From: an uncultured Eubacteriales bacterium | Lineage (GTDB): Bacteria > Bacillota > Clostridia > Christensenellales > Aristaeellaceae | DNA length: 36,536 nt | Assembly: GCA_902765305.1 (NCBI GenBank) | Contig: CACWZI010000053.1 | Coordinates: 1-36,536 of the forward strand | Reading direction: 5' to 3' | Part shown: positions 24,669-32,018 of the stretch, one piece after another | Numbering within the stretch: the stretch's first letter is position 1 | How the letters are laid out: each line of letters opens with the position of its first letter | Made by a program: the position numbers and the translations under genes | The notes under the pieces: model-generated | Told to the model about the DNA's origin: nothing | Seen by the model: only the letters and a program-made list of their open reading frames with translations | Databases searched by the model: none

Positions 24669-24686
24669 CCGCGCCTCGTGCCGTTC

Positions 24687-25694
24687 TTACGCCGTCTTCT
24701 TGTTCTTCAGAACGTCGATGTAGATGGCCACGATCAGCACGATACCGGTGATGATCTGCTGCCAGTTGGCCTGCAGGCCCACGTAGGGAAGGCCGGTCTT
24801 GAGCAGCGACATCACGAACACGCCCAGCAGCGTGCCGATGATGCTGCCCTGGCCGCCGGTCATCGAAGTGCCGCCGATGATCGCGCCGCCGATGGCGTCC
24901 AGCTCCAGGCCGGCGCCGGTGCCGGGAGCCACGGAGGAGGAGAAGGTGGCCGAGTAGGCGATGCCCGCCAGGCCGGCGAAGAAGCCGGAGATGATGTAGG
25001 CCAGCATCTGGTACTTGACCACGTTCACGCCGGACAGGCGCGCGGCCTCCTTGTTGGAGCCGATGGCGATGATGTAGCGGCCCACCCGGGTCTTGTTCAG
25101 CACGATGGACATCAGTATGATGCTGACGATGACAATGGCGAAGCCCACAGGGATGATCTTGCCGTTGTTGATGATCTTGAACAAGCTGCGGAACCAGCCG
25201 CCCGCGCTGTTGCGGGAGGGCCAGGAAACGGCCATGCCGCCGGTGAGTATCGAGCCCAGGCCGCGGGTGATCAGCATCGTGCACAGCGTGGCGATGAAGG
25301 GGGGCAGGTTCATAATGGCCACCATCGCGCCGTTCAGCACGCCGAAGCACAGGCCGATGGCGATGGTTACCAGCATGCCGCCCCACACCGGCCAGCCCAT
25401 GTGCTGCACCAGGTAGCCGCCGGCCAGCGCGTAGCAGATCATGCCCGTGCCCACGGACAGGTCGTTGCCGCCGGAGATCAGGCAGAAGGTGACGCCGATG
25501 GCCATGAAGGTGATGTAGTAGGAGTAGTCAAGTATGCTGACCACGGTGGCGTACTGGCGGAAAGCGGGGCTGAGGATCGAGAACAGCACCGCCTCCAGTA
25601 TGACCGCCAGCACCACGACGATGCGCTGCAGGCCGATGGCCTTGACGATGGGGTTGTTGGCAAAGCCGCGCTTTTCATTAAGCTGTTTCTGCAT
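24687..25694 (-). CDS. Sugar ABC transporter permease (RbsC-like)
   Basis: A 335-residue membrane protein with the BPD_transp_2 blocks: CLISGGNDLSVGTGMI, GVLNGAMVAIMNLPPFIATL, GRYIIAIGSNKEAARLSGVNV and AIGGAIIGGTSMTGGQGSIIGT. It begins 12 bases after the stop of the other permease. The pair forms the channel of the second sugar importer. Confidence 0.9.
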   Translation of the reverse strand: MQKQLNEKRGFANNPIVKAIGLQRIVVVLAVILEAVLFSILSPAFRQYATVVSILDYSYYITFMAIGVTFCLISGGNDLSVGTGMICYALAGGYLVQHMGWPVWGGMLVTIAIGLCFGVLNGAMVAIMNLPPFIATLCTMLITRGLGSILTGGMAVSWPSRNSAGGWFRSLFKIINNGKIIPVGFAIVIVSIILMSIVLNKTRVGRYIIAIGSNKEAARLSGVNVVKYQMLAYIISGFFAGLAGIAYSATFSSSVAPGTGAGLELDAIGGAIIGGTSMTGGQGSIIGTLLGVFVMSLLKTGLPYVGLQANWQQIITGIVLIVAIYIDVLKNKKTA

Positions 25695-25706
25695 ACTCGC
25701 GCCTCC

Positions 25707-26678
25707 TCACTTCTTGCGGCTGCTGGAGCGGATGTCCGAGAACACGGCCAGCGCCACGATGATGCCGGTGATGATGTACTGGTAGTCCGGCCTGAAGCCC
25801 ATGGCCTGTATGCCCACGCGCAGCAGGGAGATGATGAAAACGCCGATGACGGTGCCGCCGATGGAGGCGATGCCGCCGGCCATCGAGGTGCCGCCCATCA
25901 CGCAGCTTGCGATGGCGTTGTTGTTGAATTCGTCGCCGAGGCCCGGCTGCACCTGGGTGATGACGCCCACGTAGGTGATGGCGGCGATGCCGGCCAGCGT
26001 GCCGCAGATGACGTAGGCCAGAGCCTCCCACTTGCGGGTGTCCACGCCGGACAGGCGCACCGCCTCGCGGTTGGAGCCGATGCACAGGATGTAGCGGCCG
26101 ATCTTGGTCTTGTTCATGATGATGGCGCAGACGATGGCCACCACCAGCAAGAACAGCAGGCCCGTGGGGAAGCCGTTATAGTTGACGAAGTACTTGTACC
26201 AGCTGTTGGGCTCGCCGCTGGCGGGCCAGTTGGAGTTCTGCACATGGGTGAAAACCGAGCCGACGCCCTTGGCCAGCATCATCGAGGCCATCGACGAAAT
26301 GAACGAGGGCAGGCCCATGTAGGCCACCAGTATGCCGTTGAACACGCCGAAGACCATGCCCACGATTACGCACATGACCAGCGCCAGCCACAGCGGCCAC
26401 CCGAAGGTGACCAGCAGCCTGCCGCCGATCAGGCCCGCGCACACCATAACCGGGCCGATGGAAAAGTCGATGCCGCCGGTGGCGATGACGAAGGTGACGC
26501 CCAGAGCCAGGAAGCCCAGGTAATCCACCATGTTCAGGGCGTTGTTGATGTCGCCGCTGCCCAGCATGCGCCCGCTGCCCAGGGAGAACACGAAGTACAT
26601 CAGGATCAGCACGCCAACCAGCACGATTCTGTTGAAGCCCAATTTCTTGATAATTGGCAGGTTCTTGAAATTCTCCAT
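25707..26678 (-). CDS. Sugar ABC transporter permease (RbsC-like)
   Basis: A 323-residue partner permease. Conserved blocks are FVIATGGIDFSIGPVMVCA, GVFNGILVAYMGLPSFISSM, GRYILCIGSNREAVRLSGVDT and CVMGGTSMAGGIASIGGTVIG. About eight to ten hydrophobic segments are visible. It lies 14 bases after the ATPase stop, so it is translated from the same transcript. Confidence 0.9.
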   Translation of the reverse strand: MENFKNLPIIKKLGFNRIVLVGVLILMYFVFSLGSGRMLGSGDINNALNMVDYLGFLALGVTFVIATGGIDFSIGPVMVCAGLIGGRLLVTFGWPLWLALVMCVIVGMVFGVFNGILVAYMGLPSFISSMASMMLAKGVGSVFTHVQNSNWPASGEPNSWYKYFVNYNGFPTGLLFLLVVAIVCAIIMNKTKIGRYILCIGSNREAVRLSGVDTRKWEALAYVICGTLAGIAAITYVGVITQVQPGLGDEFNNNAIASCVMGGTSMAGGIASIGGTVIGVFIISLLRVGIQAMGFRPDYQYIITGIIVALAVFSDIRSSSRKK

Positions 26679-26692
26679 GCGTCACCCTCCTG

Positions 26693-28183
26693 TCACCTGA
26701 GCGTCGCGGCGTGCATGATCTTCTCCTGCGTCGCCTCGGCGATATCAATTTCAGCGGTCTTGCGGCCCTCGCACATGACCACGATGCGGTCGGACATGCG
26801 CAGGATCTCGGTCATTTCAGAGGAGATCATGATGATGGATTTGCCCTCGGCGGCCAGCTCGTTCATCAGGTGGTAGATTTCGCTCTTCGCGCCGACGTCG
26901 ATGCCGCGGGTGGGCTCGTCAAAAATCAGTATGTCGCAGTTGCGCACCAGCCACTTGGCCACGACCACCTTCTGCTGGTTGCCGCCGGACAGGTTCACTA
27001 CCAGCTGGTCCACGCTGGGCGTCTTGGTCTTGAGCCGGTCGATGTACTTCTGTGTAGCCTCGTTTTCCTTCTTTTTGTCGATGAACAGGCCCTTCAGGAA
27101 GTCCTTCAGCGAGGCCATCGTGGAGTTTTCCGCAATGGTCTTGCCCACCACGATGCCGTAGCGCTTGCGGTCCTCGGAGAGGTAGCCGATGCCGCATTTG
27201 ACGGCGTCCTGGGGGGAGTGGATTTCGACCTTTTGCCCGTTGATCCAGATGTCGCCGGATTCCTTGGGGTCCGCGCCGAACAGGGCCCGGGCGGTCTCGG
27301 TGCGGCCCGCGCCCATCAGGCCCGAAAAGCCGAGGATCTCGCCCTTGTGCAGCTCGAAGCTGACGTCCTTGACCATCTTGCCGGCGTTCAGGTGCTCCAC
27401 CTTCAAAACCACCGGCGCGCCGGGCTTGACCATGCTGTGGGTCTTCGGGTCCTCGTAGATCACACGGCCCACCATCATGTTGATGATGTCGTTCTTGGTG
27501 CAGTCGGCGGTGATCAGCGTGCCCACATAGCCGCCGTCGCGCATGACGGTGACCCGGTCGGTGATGACCTTGATCTCGTCCATGCGGTGGGAGATGTACA
27601 CGATGCCCAGCTGCTTTGCGCGCAGGTCGCGGATGATCTTGAACAGCTCCTCGATCTCCGCCTCCGTCAGCGCGGCGGAGGGCTCGTCGAATATGATGAC
27701 CTTGGCCTCGTGGGAGATGGCCTTGGCGATCTCGCACATTTGCTGCTTGCCGACGGTCAGGTTGCCCATCTTCTCAGCGGGGTTGATGTCGATGCCCAGC
27801 TGGCTGAACAGCTTGCGGGCCTCGTCGTTCATTTTGCCGTCGTCGATCAGGCCGCCCTTCATGAATTCGCGGCCGATGAATATGTTCTGGGCCACCGTCA
27901 GGTGGTTCATCATGTTCAGCTCCTGGTGAACGATGACGATGCCCGCGTCCTGGGCTTCCTTGGGGTTGTGGAATTCCACCTCGCGCCCCTCGTAGGTGAT
28001 GGTGCCGGAATCCTTGGTGTAGATGCCGGTCAGCACCTTCATCAGCGTGGATTTGCCCGCGCCGTTTTCACCCATCAGCGCGTGCACCTCGCCCTTGCGC
28101 ACCTCCAGATCGACGTGATCCAGGGCGTGCACGCCGGGGAACGATTTGTCGATGCCCTTCATCGTCAATATGACTTCTCCCAC
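26693..28183 (-). CDS. Sugar ABC transporter ATP-binding protein (RbsA/MglA-like)
   Basis: A 496-residue protein with two ABC domains. Domain one has GENGAGKST, signature LTVGKQQM and Walker B VIIFDEPSAAL. Domain two has GLMGAGRTE, LSGGNQQK and ILIFDEPTRGIDVGA, so its Walker B is complete. The GTG start at 28183 is chosen because GGAGGT lies 6 bases upstream and the N-terminus VGEVILTMKGIDKSFPGVHAL then matches the family; the open frame upstream is spurious. It is the first gene of its operon, behind a consensus promoter with a palindromic operator. Confidence 0.92.
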   Translation of the reverse strand: MGEVILTMKGIDKSFPGVHALDHVDLEVRKGEVHALMGENGAGKSTLMKVLTGIYTKDSGTITYEGREVEFHNPKEAQDAGIVIVHQELNMMNHLTVAQNIFIGREFMKGGLIDDGKMNDEARKLFSQLGIDINPAEKMGNLTVGKQQMCEIAKAISHEAKVIIFDEPSAALTEAEIEELFKIIRDLRAKQLGIVYISHRMDEIKVITDRVTVMRDGGYVGTLITADCTKNDIINMMVGRVIYEDPKTHSMVKPGAPVVLKVEHLNAGKMVKDVSFELHKGEILGFSGLMGAGRTETARALFGADPKESGDIWINGQKVEIHSPQDAVKCGIGYLSEDRKRYGIVVGKTIAENSTMASLKDFLKGLFIDKKKENEATQKYIDRLKTKTPSVDQLVVNLSGGNQQKVVVAKWLVRNCDILIFDEPTRGIDVGAKSEIYHLMNELAAEGKSIIMISSEMTEILRMSDRIVVMCEGRKTAEIDIAEATQEKIMHAATLR

Positions 28184-28290
28184 GACACTACCTCCGTTTC
28201 GTTCGTTGTGGGGTTGCCTTCGCCGGTCCCCTGGTCCTGCGCCGGGCGCGGCCGCGGACAGAATTGTCGCCAACGATGGTCGATGTGTTT

Positions 28291-28326
28291 TGCGCCGGAT
28301 CAATGGTCGTTGGTTGATCCGGCGCA
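28291..28326 (-). other. Leader hairpin of the second importer operon
   Basis: TGCGCCGGATCAA (28291-28303) pairs perfectly with TTGATCCGGCGCA (28314-28326) around a ten-base loop. It lies just downstream of the promoter, about 110 bases before the ATPase start. CCAACGA (from about 28270) could pair with TCGTTGG in the loop region (28307-28313), giving an alternative fold, so an attenuator is possible. Confidence 0.5.
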
Positions 28327-28338
28327 ATGAACGGTTAC

Positions 28339-28367
28339 ATTATATACATTTCGCAACGAAATGTCAA
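28339..28367 (-). promoter_or_regulatory. Consensus promoter with palindromic operator (second importer operon)
   Basis: On the minus strand TTGACA (28362-28367) and TATAAT (28339-28344) are perfect and 17 bases apart. Inside them is a 19-bp palindrome, ACATTTCG (28346-28353) CAA CGAAATGT (28357-28364), which overlaps the -35 box and spacer. A strong promoter with an operator in the spacer is a classic repressor-controlled design. No LacI-type gene is in view. Confidence 0.82.
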
Positions 28368-28400
28368 TCTGATTTTAGCAATCTGTGCAATTGTCAAAAA

Positions 28401-29405
28401 TCAGCAATCCGTGCAGCTGACGATCACGCCGTCCTCGTCCCACAGGTCGTGCCAGTCGTTGGCGCCGGGCCACAGGAACACCTGGCCCTTCACCAGGCGG
28501 TTGTTCCGCTCCAGGGTGGCGATGGTGGCCATCTCTTCGTCGGTCAGCTTCTCGGTGACGGCGGCGCGCAGGTTGGCCTCGTAGTTGTGCACCGAGAAGG
28601 GGATCGGCAGCTGGCCCCGCTGCAGCGCCCACTTCAGGCAGATGATGGCGGGGTGGCAGCCGTGGGCCTTCGCGATCTCAACCAGCTCGGGCATCTGCAT
28701 GTCGGCGATGTCCTCGGGCAGTATGTCGCGCTCGGGGCGGCGGGGGGAGCCCAGGGGCATGTAGCCCACGTTCAGTATGTCCCGCGCCTTCAGGTAGTCG
28801 AACAGCGCCTGCTGCTGGAAGCAGGGGTGCAGCTCCGATTCGCAGGCAGCGGGTTTGATGCGCAGCTTGTCCAGCACGGCGTCCAGCTTCGGGATGGTCA
28901 TGTTGGAAATGCCGATGTGCTTCACCAGGCCCTCGTCCACCAGCGCTTCGATCTGGCGGTAGGTGTCCAGGAACTCCGCCACCGAGAAGGGCTTTGAGTC
29001 GGGGTTGCGGGAATCCACGTCGCAGAAGGGGGCGTGGTAGTTCGGGAAGGGCCAGTGGATGAACAGCATGTCCAGGTAATCGCACTGCAGGTCCGCGATG
29101 GTCTTTTTGCAGGACTCGGCCACATGCCGGTGCATGTCGTTCCAAACCTTGGACATGATGAACAGGTCCTCGCGCTTCACTACGCCCTCGTCAAAGGCCC
29201 GCTTGAATTCGACGCCGATCTTGTCCTCGTTGCCGTAGCAGGCGGCGCAGTCGAACAGCCGGTAGCCCGCGCGGATGCCCCCGGCCACGGCCTGGGCCAC
29301 CTCGTCGGGGGTCACCCGGTCCGAGCCGAAGGTGCCCATGCCGATGCAGGGGATGACGCCGCCGTCGTTAAGCGTAAATACCGGTACAATCTTGGGATCG
29401 ATCAT
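28401..29405 (-). CDS. Aldo/keto reductase
   Basis: A 334-residue NAD(P)H-dependent oxidoreductase of the AKR family, acting in the cytoplasm on an aldehyde, ketone or sugar. The catalytic tetrad is visible: Asp52 and Tyr57 (FDCAACYGNE), Lys86 (IMSKVWND) and His117 (LFIHWPF). The start IDPKIVPVFTLNDGGVIPCIGMGTFG is the normal family N-terminus. ATG 29405 is chosen because GGAGGG lies 9 bases upstream; the frame upstream runs through heptamer repeats. It follows the alcohol dehydrogenase gene by 196 bases and probably works on the same sugar or polyol. The protein ends in SCTDC, and the cysteines' role is unclear. Confidence 0.88.
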   Translation of the reverse strand: MIDPKIVPVFTLNDGGVIPCIGMGTFGSDRVTPDEVAQAVAGGIRAGYRLFDCAACYGNEDKIGVEFKRAFDEGVVKREDLFIMSKVWNDMHRHVAESCKKTIADLQCDYLDMLFIHWPFPNYHAPFCDVDSRNPDSKPFSVAEFLDTYRQIEALVDEGLVKHIGISNMTIPKLDAVLDKLRIKPAACESELHPCFQQQALFDYLKARDILNVGYMPLGSPRRPERDILPEDIADMQMPELVEIAKAHGCHPAIICLKWALQRGQLPIPFSVHNYEANLRAAVTEKLTDEEMATIATLERNNRLVKGQVFLWPGANDWHDLWDEDGVIVSCTDC

Positions 29406-29433
29406 TATTTTTCCCTCCGATTGGTCGTCAGTT

Positions 29434-29578
29434 AATGAGGAATGAGGAATGAGGAATGGCGGTACAAATCCTGACGGATTTGTTTTTATTGAAGTTGGAA
29501 ACTTCATTATTTCAATATCTGAAATCCGAAGGATTTCCACATTAATTCCTAATTCCTCATTCCTCATTCCTAATTCCT
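29434..29578. repeat. Composite repeat: inverted heptamer arrays around three hairpins
   Basis: Three AATGAGG units (29434-29454) and five (A/C)ATTCCT units (29544-29578) face each other in opposite orientation. Between them are three short perfect hairpins: ACAAATCC/GGATTTGT (29464-29483), TGAAGTT/AACTTCA (29490-29506) and GAAATCC/GGATTTC (29521-29537). The element fills the gap between the dehydrogenase and reductase genes and looks like one mobile or amplified unit. Confidence 0.75.
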
Positions 29579-29601
29579 AATTCAAATCCTCCAAGGGATG
29601 T

Positions 29602-30663
29602 TTAGTCGGGGTACACGATCGCGACCTTGCCGCACTGGCCGCTGGCCATCAGGCGGTAGGCCTCGGCCACGTCCTTCAGCTCGAAGCGGTGGGTGATCAG
29701 CTTGTCGGGATGGATGCCCCAGCGCACCAGGTGCTCCACCAGCTCCTCCATGCGCCACAGCGACGTGACCCAGCTGCCGTAGATGCTCTTCTGGCCGTGC
29801 ATGATGTCGGGGGAGGGGTTGAAGGTCACGTCGTTGCCCTCGCCGACCATGGCCATCTTGCCCCATTCGCGGGTGCAGCGGATCGCCATGGCGCGGGCGG
29901 AGTTGTTGGCGGAGCAGTCGATGGCCCGCTCGCAGCCGTAGCCCTGGGTGACCTCCATGATCTTCTTCTCGCACTCTTCCACGTTGGCGCTGTTGAACAC
30001 GTAGTCCGCAAGGCCCAGGTCCTTGGCCAGCTTCATGCGGTCCTCGTTCACGTCGCAGCCGATGGTGGTGTCGCAGCCCATGGCCTTCGCCAGCATCAGC
30101 GTGGCCAGGCCCACCGGGCCCAGGCCGGTGACCAGCACCCGGTCGTTGCCGGAGACGCCGATCTTCATCAGGGCCTCGTAGCAGGTGCCGAAGCCGCAGG
30201 CCACCTGCGCGCCGTCCTCATAGCTCAGCTCGTCGGGCAGGGCGATCAGGTCCTTCTCGTCGCAGAGCATGTAGGGGGCCATGCCGCCGTTGCGCTGCCA
30301 GCCGTAGGCCGCGCGGTAGGGGCTCTTGCAGGAGATGTAGTAGCCGCGCCGGCAGTCGTAGCACACGCCGCAGCCGGAGATGTGGTACACGATGACCCTG
30401 TCGCCCTTCTTGAAGCGCTTCAGGCCCTCGCCCTCTTCCACGATGATGCCGCAGGGCTCGTGGCCGGCGATCATGCCGGGCTGGTAGCCCTCGGGGCCCT
30501 TGCCCACGTGGGCGCGATAGATGCAGCGGATGTCGGAGCCGCAGATGGTGGAAGCCTTGGTCTTCACCAGAACCTGGCCGTGGCCCGGCTTGGGAATCTC
30601 AAACTCCTTCAGCTCGACGGTGCTGTTGCCCGGAAGAATGGCGCCAAGAATCTTTTTATCCAT
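29602..30663 (-). CDS. Zinc-dependent alcohol dehydrogenase (MDR family)
   Basis: A 353-residue medium-chain dehydrogenase. Catalytic zinc ligands are Cys41 (TICGSD) and His68-Glu69 (GHEPCG). The structural zinc site has four cysteines at 98, 101, 104 and 112 (CGVCYDCRRGYYISC). The Rossmann motif GLGPVGL is near residue 175. It oxidises a secondary alcohol, polyol or sugar with NAD(P); the substrate is unknown. The ATG at 30663 has GGGAGG 9 bases upstream. The gene is divergent from an AraC regulator, and a palindrome lies where its -35 box would be. Confidence 0.9.
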   Translation of the reverse strand: MDKKILGAILPGNSTVELKEFEIPKPGHGQVLVKTKASTICGSDIRCIYRAHVGKGPEGYQPGMIAGHEPCGIIVEEGEGLKRFKKGDRVIVYHISGCGVCYDCRRGYYISCKSPYRAAYGWQRNGGMAPYMLCDEKDLIALPDELSYEDGAQVACGFGTCYEALMKIGVSGNDRVLVTGLGPVGLATLMLAKAMGCDTTIGCDVNEDRMKLAKDLGLADYVFNSANVEECEKKIMEVTQGYGCERAIDCSANNSARAMAIRCTREWGKMAMVGEGNDVTFNPSPDIMHGQKSIYGSWVTSLWRMEELVEHLVRWGIHPDKLITHRFELKDVAEAYRLMASGQCGKVAIVYPD

Positions 30664-30701
30664 GATGAAAGCCTCCCTGTGTATTTTATCTCGATAATAA
30701 G

Positions 30702-30743
30702 AGTATAACAAATTCCACGCCCTCGGGTTAGAGAAAAACCCGA
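30702..30743 (-). promoter_or_regulatory. Dehydrogenase promoter with a TCGGGTT palindrome
   Basis: On the minus strand TATACT (30702-30707) is a -10 candidate. The -35 position, 17 bases upstream, falls in a 21-bp dyad with arms TCGGGTT (30723-30729) and AACCCGA (30737-30743). This suggests an operator for the adjacent AraC regulator or a repressor. Confidence 0.5.
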
Positions 30744-30804
30744 CGTTTTTATGTTAAATATGTCGTTTTGGCGAAGGTGGATGTCCGTTTGGTGTAAATA
30801 GGAG

Positions 30805-30838
30805 TATAATGGAATGAGGAATGAGGAATGAGGAATGG
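30805..30838 (+). promoter_or_regulatory. -10 box of the third AraC gene followed by heptamer repeat
   Basis: TATAAT (30805-30810) has no good -35 box. It is followed at once by three GGAATGA units and a partial fourth (30811-30838), so the heptamers would lie at the very start of the transcript, upstream of the ribosome site AGGAAGGA. Confidence 0.5.
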
Positions 30839-30863
30839 GGCCGGCCCAGAGGAAGGAATGAAT

Positions 30864-31715
30864 ATGGAAACCTACGAATTCTCCTTCGGCTTTGAACTGG
30901 GGTGCCTGCACGTCGCGCCGGTGCACGTGCGCATCGAGCAGCTGTCGGCGGTCATCGCGGCGCACAGGCATTCGAACACAAGCTATGAGATCCACTATAC
31001 CCGCAGCGGGCAGGGCGACGTGACCATCGACGGCAGGACCCGGGGCGTGGGGCCGGATACGCTGTACGTCACCGGGCCGGGGGTGGAGCACGCCCAGCGC
31101 TCGGACCCCCGCAGCCCCATCGTCGAATACTGCCTCTACCTGAACTGCGAGCTGGCGGCACGGGCGACGGAGGACCCCTTCCTCCGCTTTGCCCGGACCC
31201 ACTTCTGGATGGGCGAGGACGGCGGGCGGGTGTACCCGCTGCTGGAGAAGCTGGTGGAGGAGGGCCGCGATCCCCGGCCGGGGGCGCGGGAGATGGCTGA
31301 GGCGCTGCTCAGGCAGATCATCGTGCTGCTGATGCGCATGTACCGCATGGAGACCGGGCCCTCGCCCGTGCGGGTTCGCGTGCCGGCGCTGACCCGGGCG
31401 GGGTTGATGCCCATCGTCGAGGACGCCTTCTTCTACCGCCACCGCACGCTGACGCTTTCGGATCTGGCCAGCCTTTTGAACCTGAGCCAGCGCCAGACCC
31501 AGCGGCTGCTGCGGGACAACTTCGGCAAGACCTTCTCCCAGAAGCTGACCGACGCCCGGATGGCCGCGGCCTCCCAGCTGCTCGCCGGCACCGACCTGTC
31601 CGTCACAGAGATCGCCGAGCGCTCCGGCTATTCCTCCATCGAGCACTTCTCCGCCGCGTTCCATCGCCATATGGGGTGTTCGCCAAGGGAATACAGGAAG
31701 GGGCAGAGAATGTAG
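30864..31715 (+). CDS. AraC-family regulator, probably of the dehydrogenase/reductase genes
   Basis: A 283-residue regulator. The cupin half has the HRHSNTSYEIHYTRSGQGDVTI-type block (here AAHRHSNTSYEIHYTRSG) and GPDTLYVTGPGVEHAQ. The C-terminal half has two HTH motifs: LSDLASLLNLSQRQTQRLLR and VTEIAERSGYSSIEHFSAAF, followed by GCSPREYR. The ATG at 30864 has AGGAAGGA 6 bases upstream; an in-frame ATG at 30828 lies inside the heptamer repeat and is unlikely. It is divergent from the alcohol dehydrogenase gene. Its TAG stop coincides with the start of a solitary REP unit. Confidence 0.88.
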   Translation: METYEFSFGFELGCLHVAPVHVRIEQLSAVIAAHRHSNTSYEIHYTRSGQGDVTIDGRTRGVGPDTLYVTGPGVEHAQRSDPRSPIVEYCLYLNCELAARATEDPFLRFARTHFWMGEDGGRVYPLLEKLVEEGRDPRPGAREMAEALLRQIIVLLMRMYRMETGPSPVRVRVPALTRAGLMPIVEDAFFYRHRTLTLSDLASLLNLSQRQTQRLLRDNFGKTFSQKLTDARMAAASQLLAGTDLSVTEIAERSGYSSIEHFSAAFHRHMGCSPREYRKGQRM

Positions 31716-31776
31716 AGGCGACGATCAGCCGCCACGGCTACCCCGGAGGCGGGTGGCGGCAGGTTGCCGCCGCTAC
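31711..31776. repeat. Solitary REP unit
   Basis: One unit of the family seen at 22-23 kb: TGTAGAGGCGAC...GCCGCC (31711-31733) and GGCGGCAGGTTGCCGCC (31755-31771), ending GCTAC. A further inverted pair, GGCGGCAG/CTGCCACCGCC-like, follows to about 31829. The unit supplies the stop codon of the upstream AraC gene. Confidence 0.85.
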
Positions 31777-31862
31777 AACCATCGGTGTGGCATCCTTCTT
31801 TCTGGGCTGGCGGCAGTCTGCCACCGCCCACAGCGCCGAACGAAAATGACGCTAGGGCAGAG

Positions 31863-31924
31863 GGGGCAGGTTTATATATACCCCTATAGAGAGATATATA
31901 TAAGGGTAAATATAAAGCTGCCCC
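31863..31924. repeat. 62-base AT-rich palindrome with GC-rich ends
   Basis: Arms of 21 bases (31863-31883 and 31904-31924) are complementary with two mismatches around a 20-base loop made of TATA and GAGA runs. The outer part is GGGGCAG/CTGCCCC and the inner part is TTTATA-rich. It lies in the 303-base gap between the third AraC gene and the helicase gene, with no similarity to the REP units. It may be a small miniature element or a structured RNA. Confidence 0.65.
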
Positions 31925-32018
31925 ATCTGCCATGGATCGGCGGGGCGGTTCCCTTTTTTGGGCATTTATGGTACAATAAAGCTTGGCGCGCGTTCGCGCC
32001 GGGAAGGCGGTACGGCAT

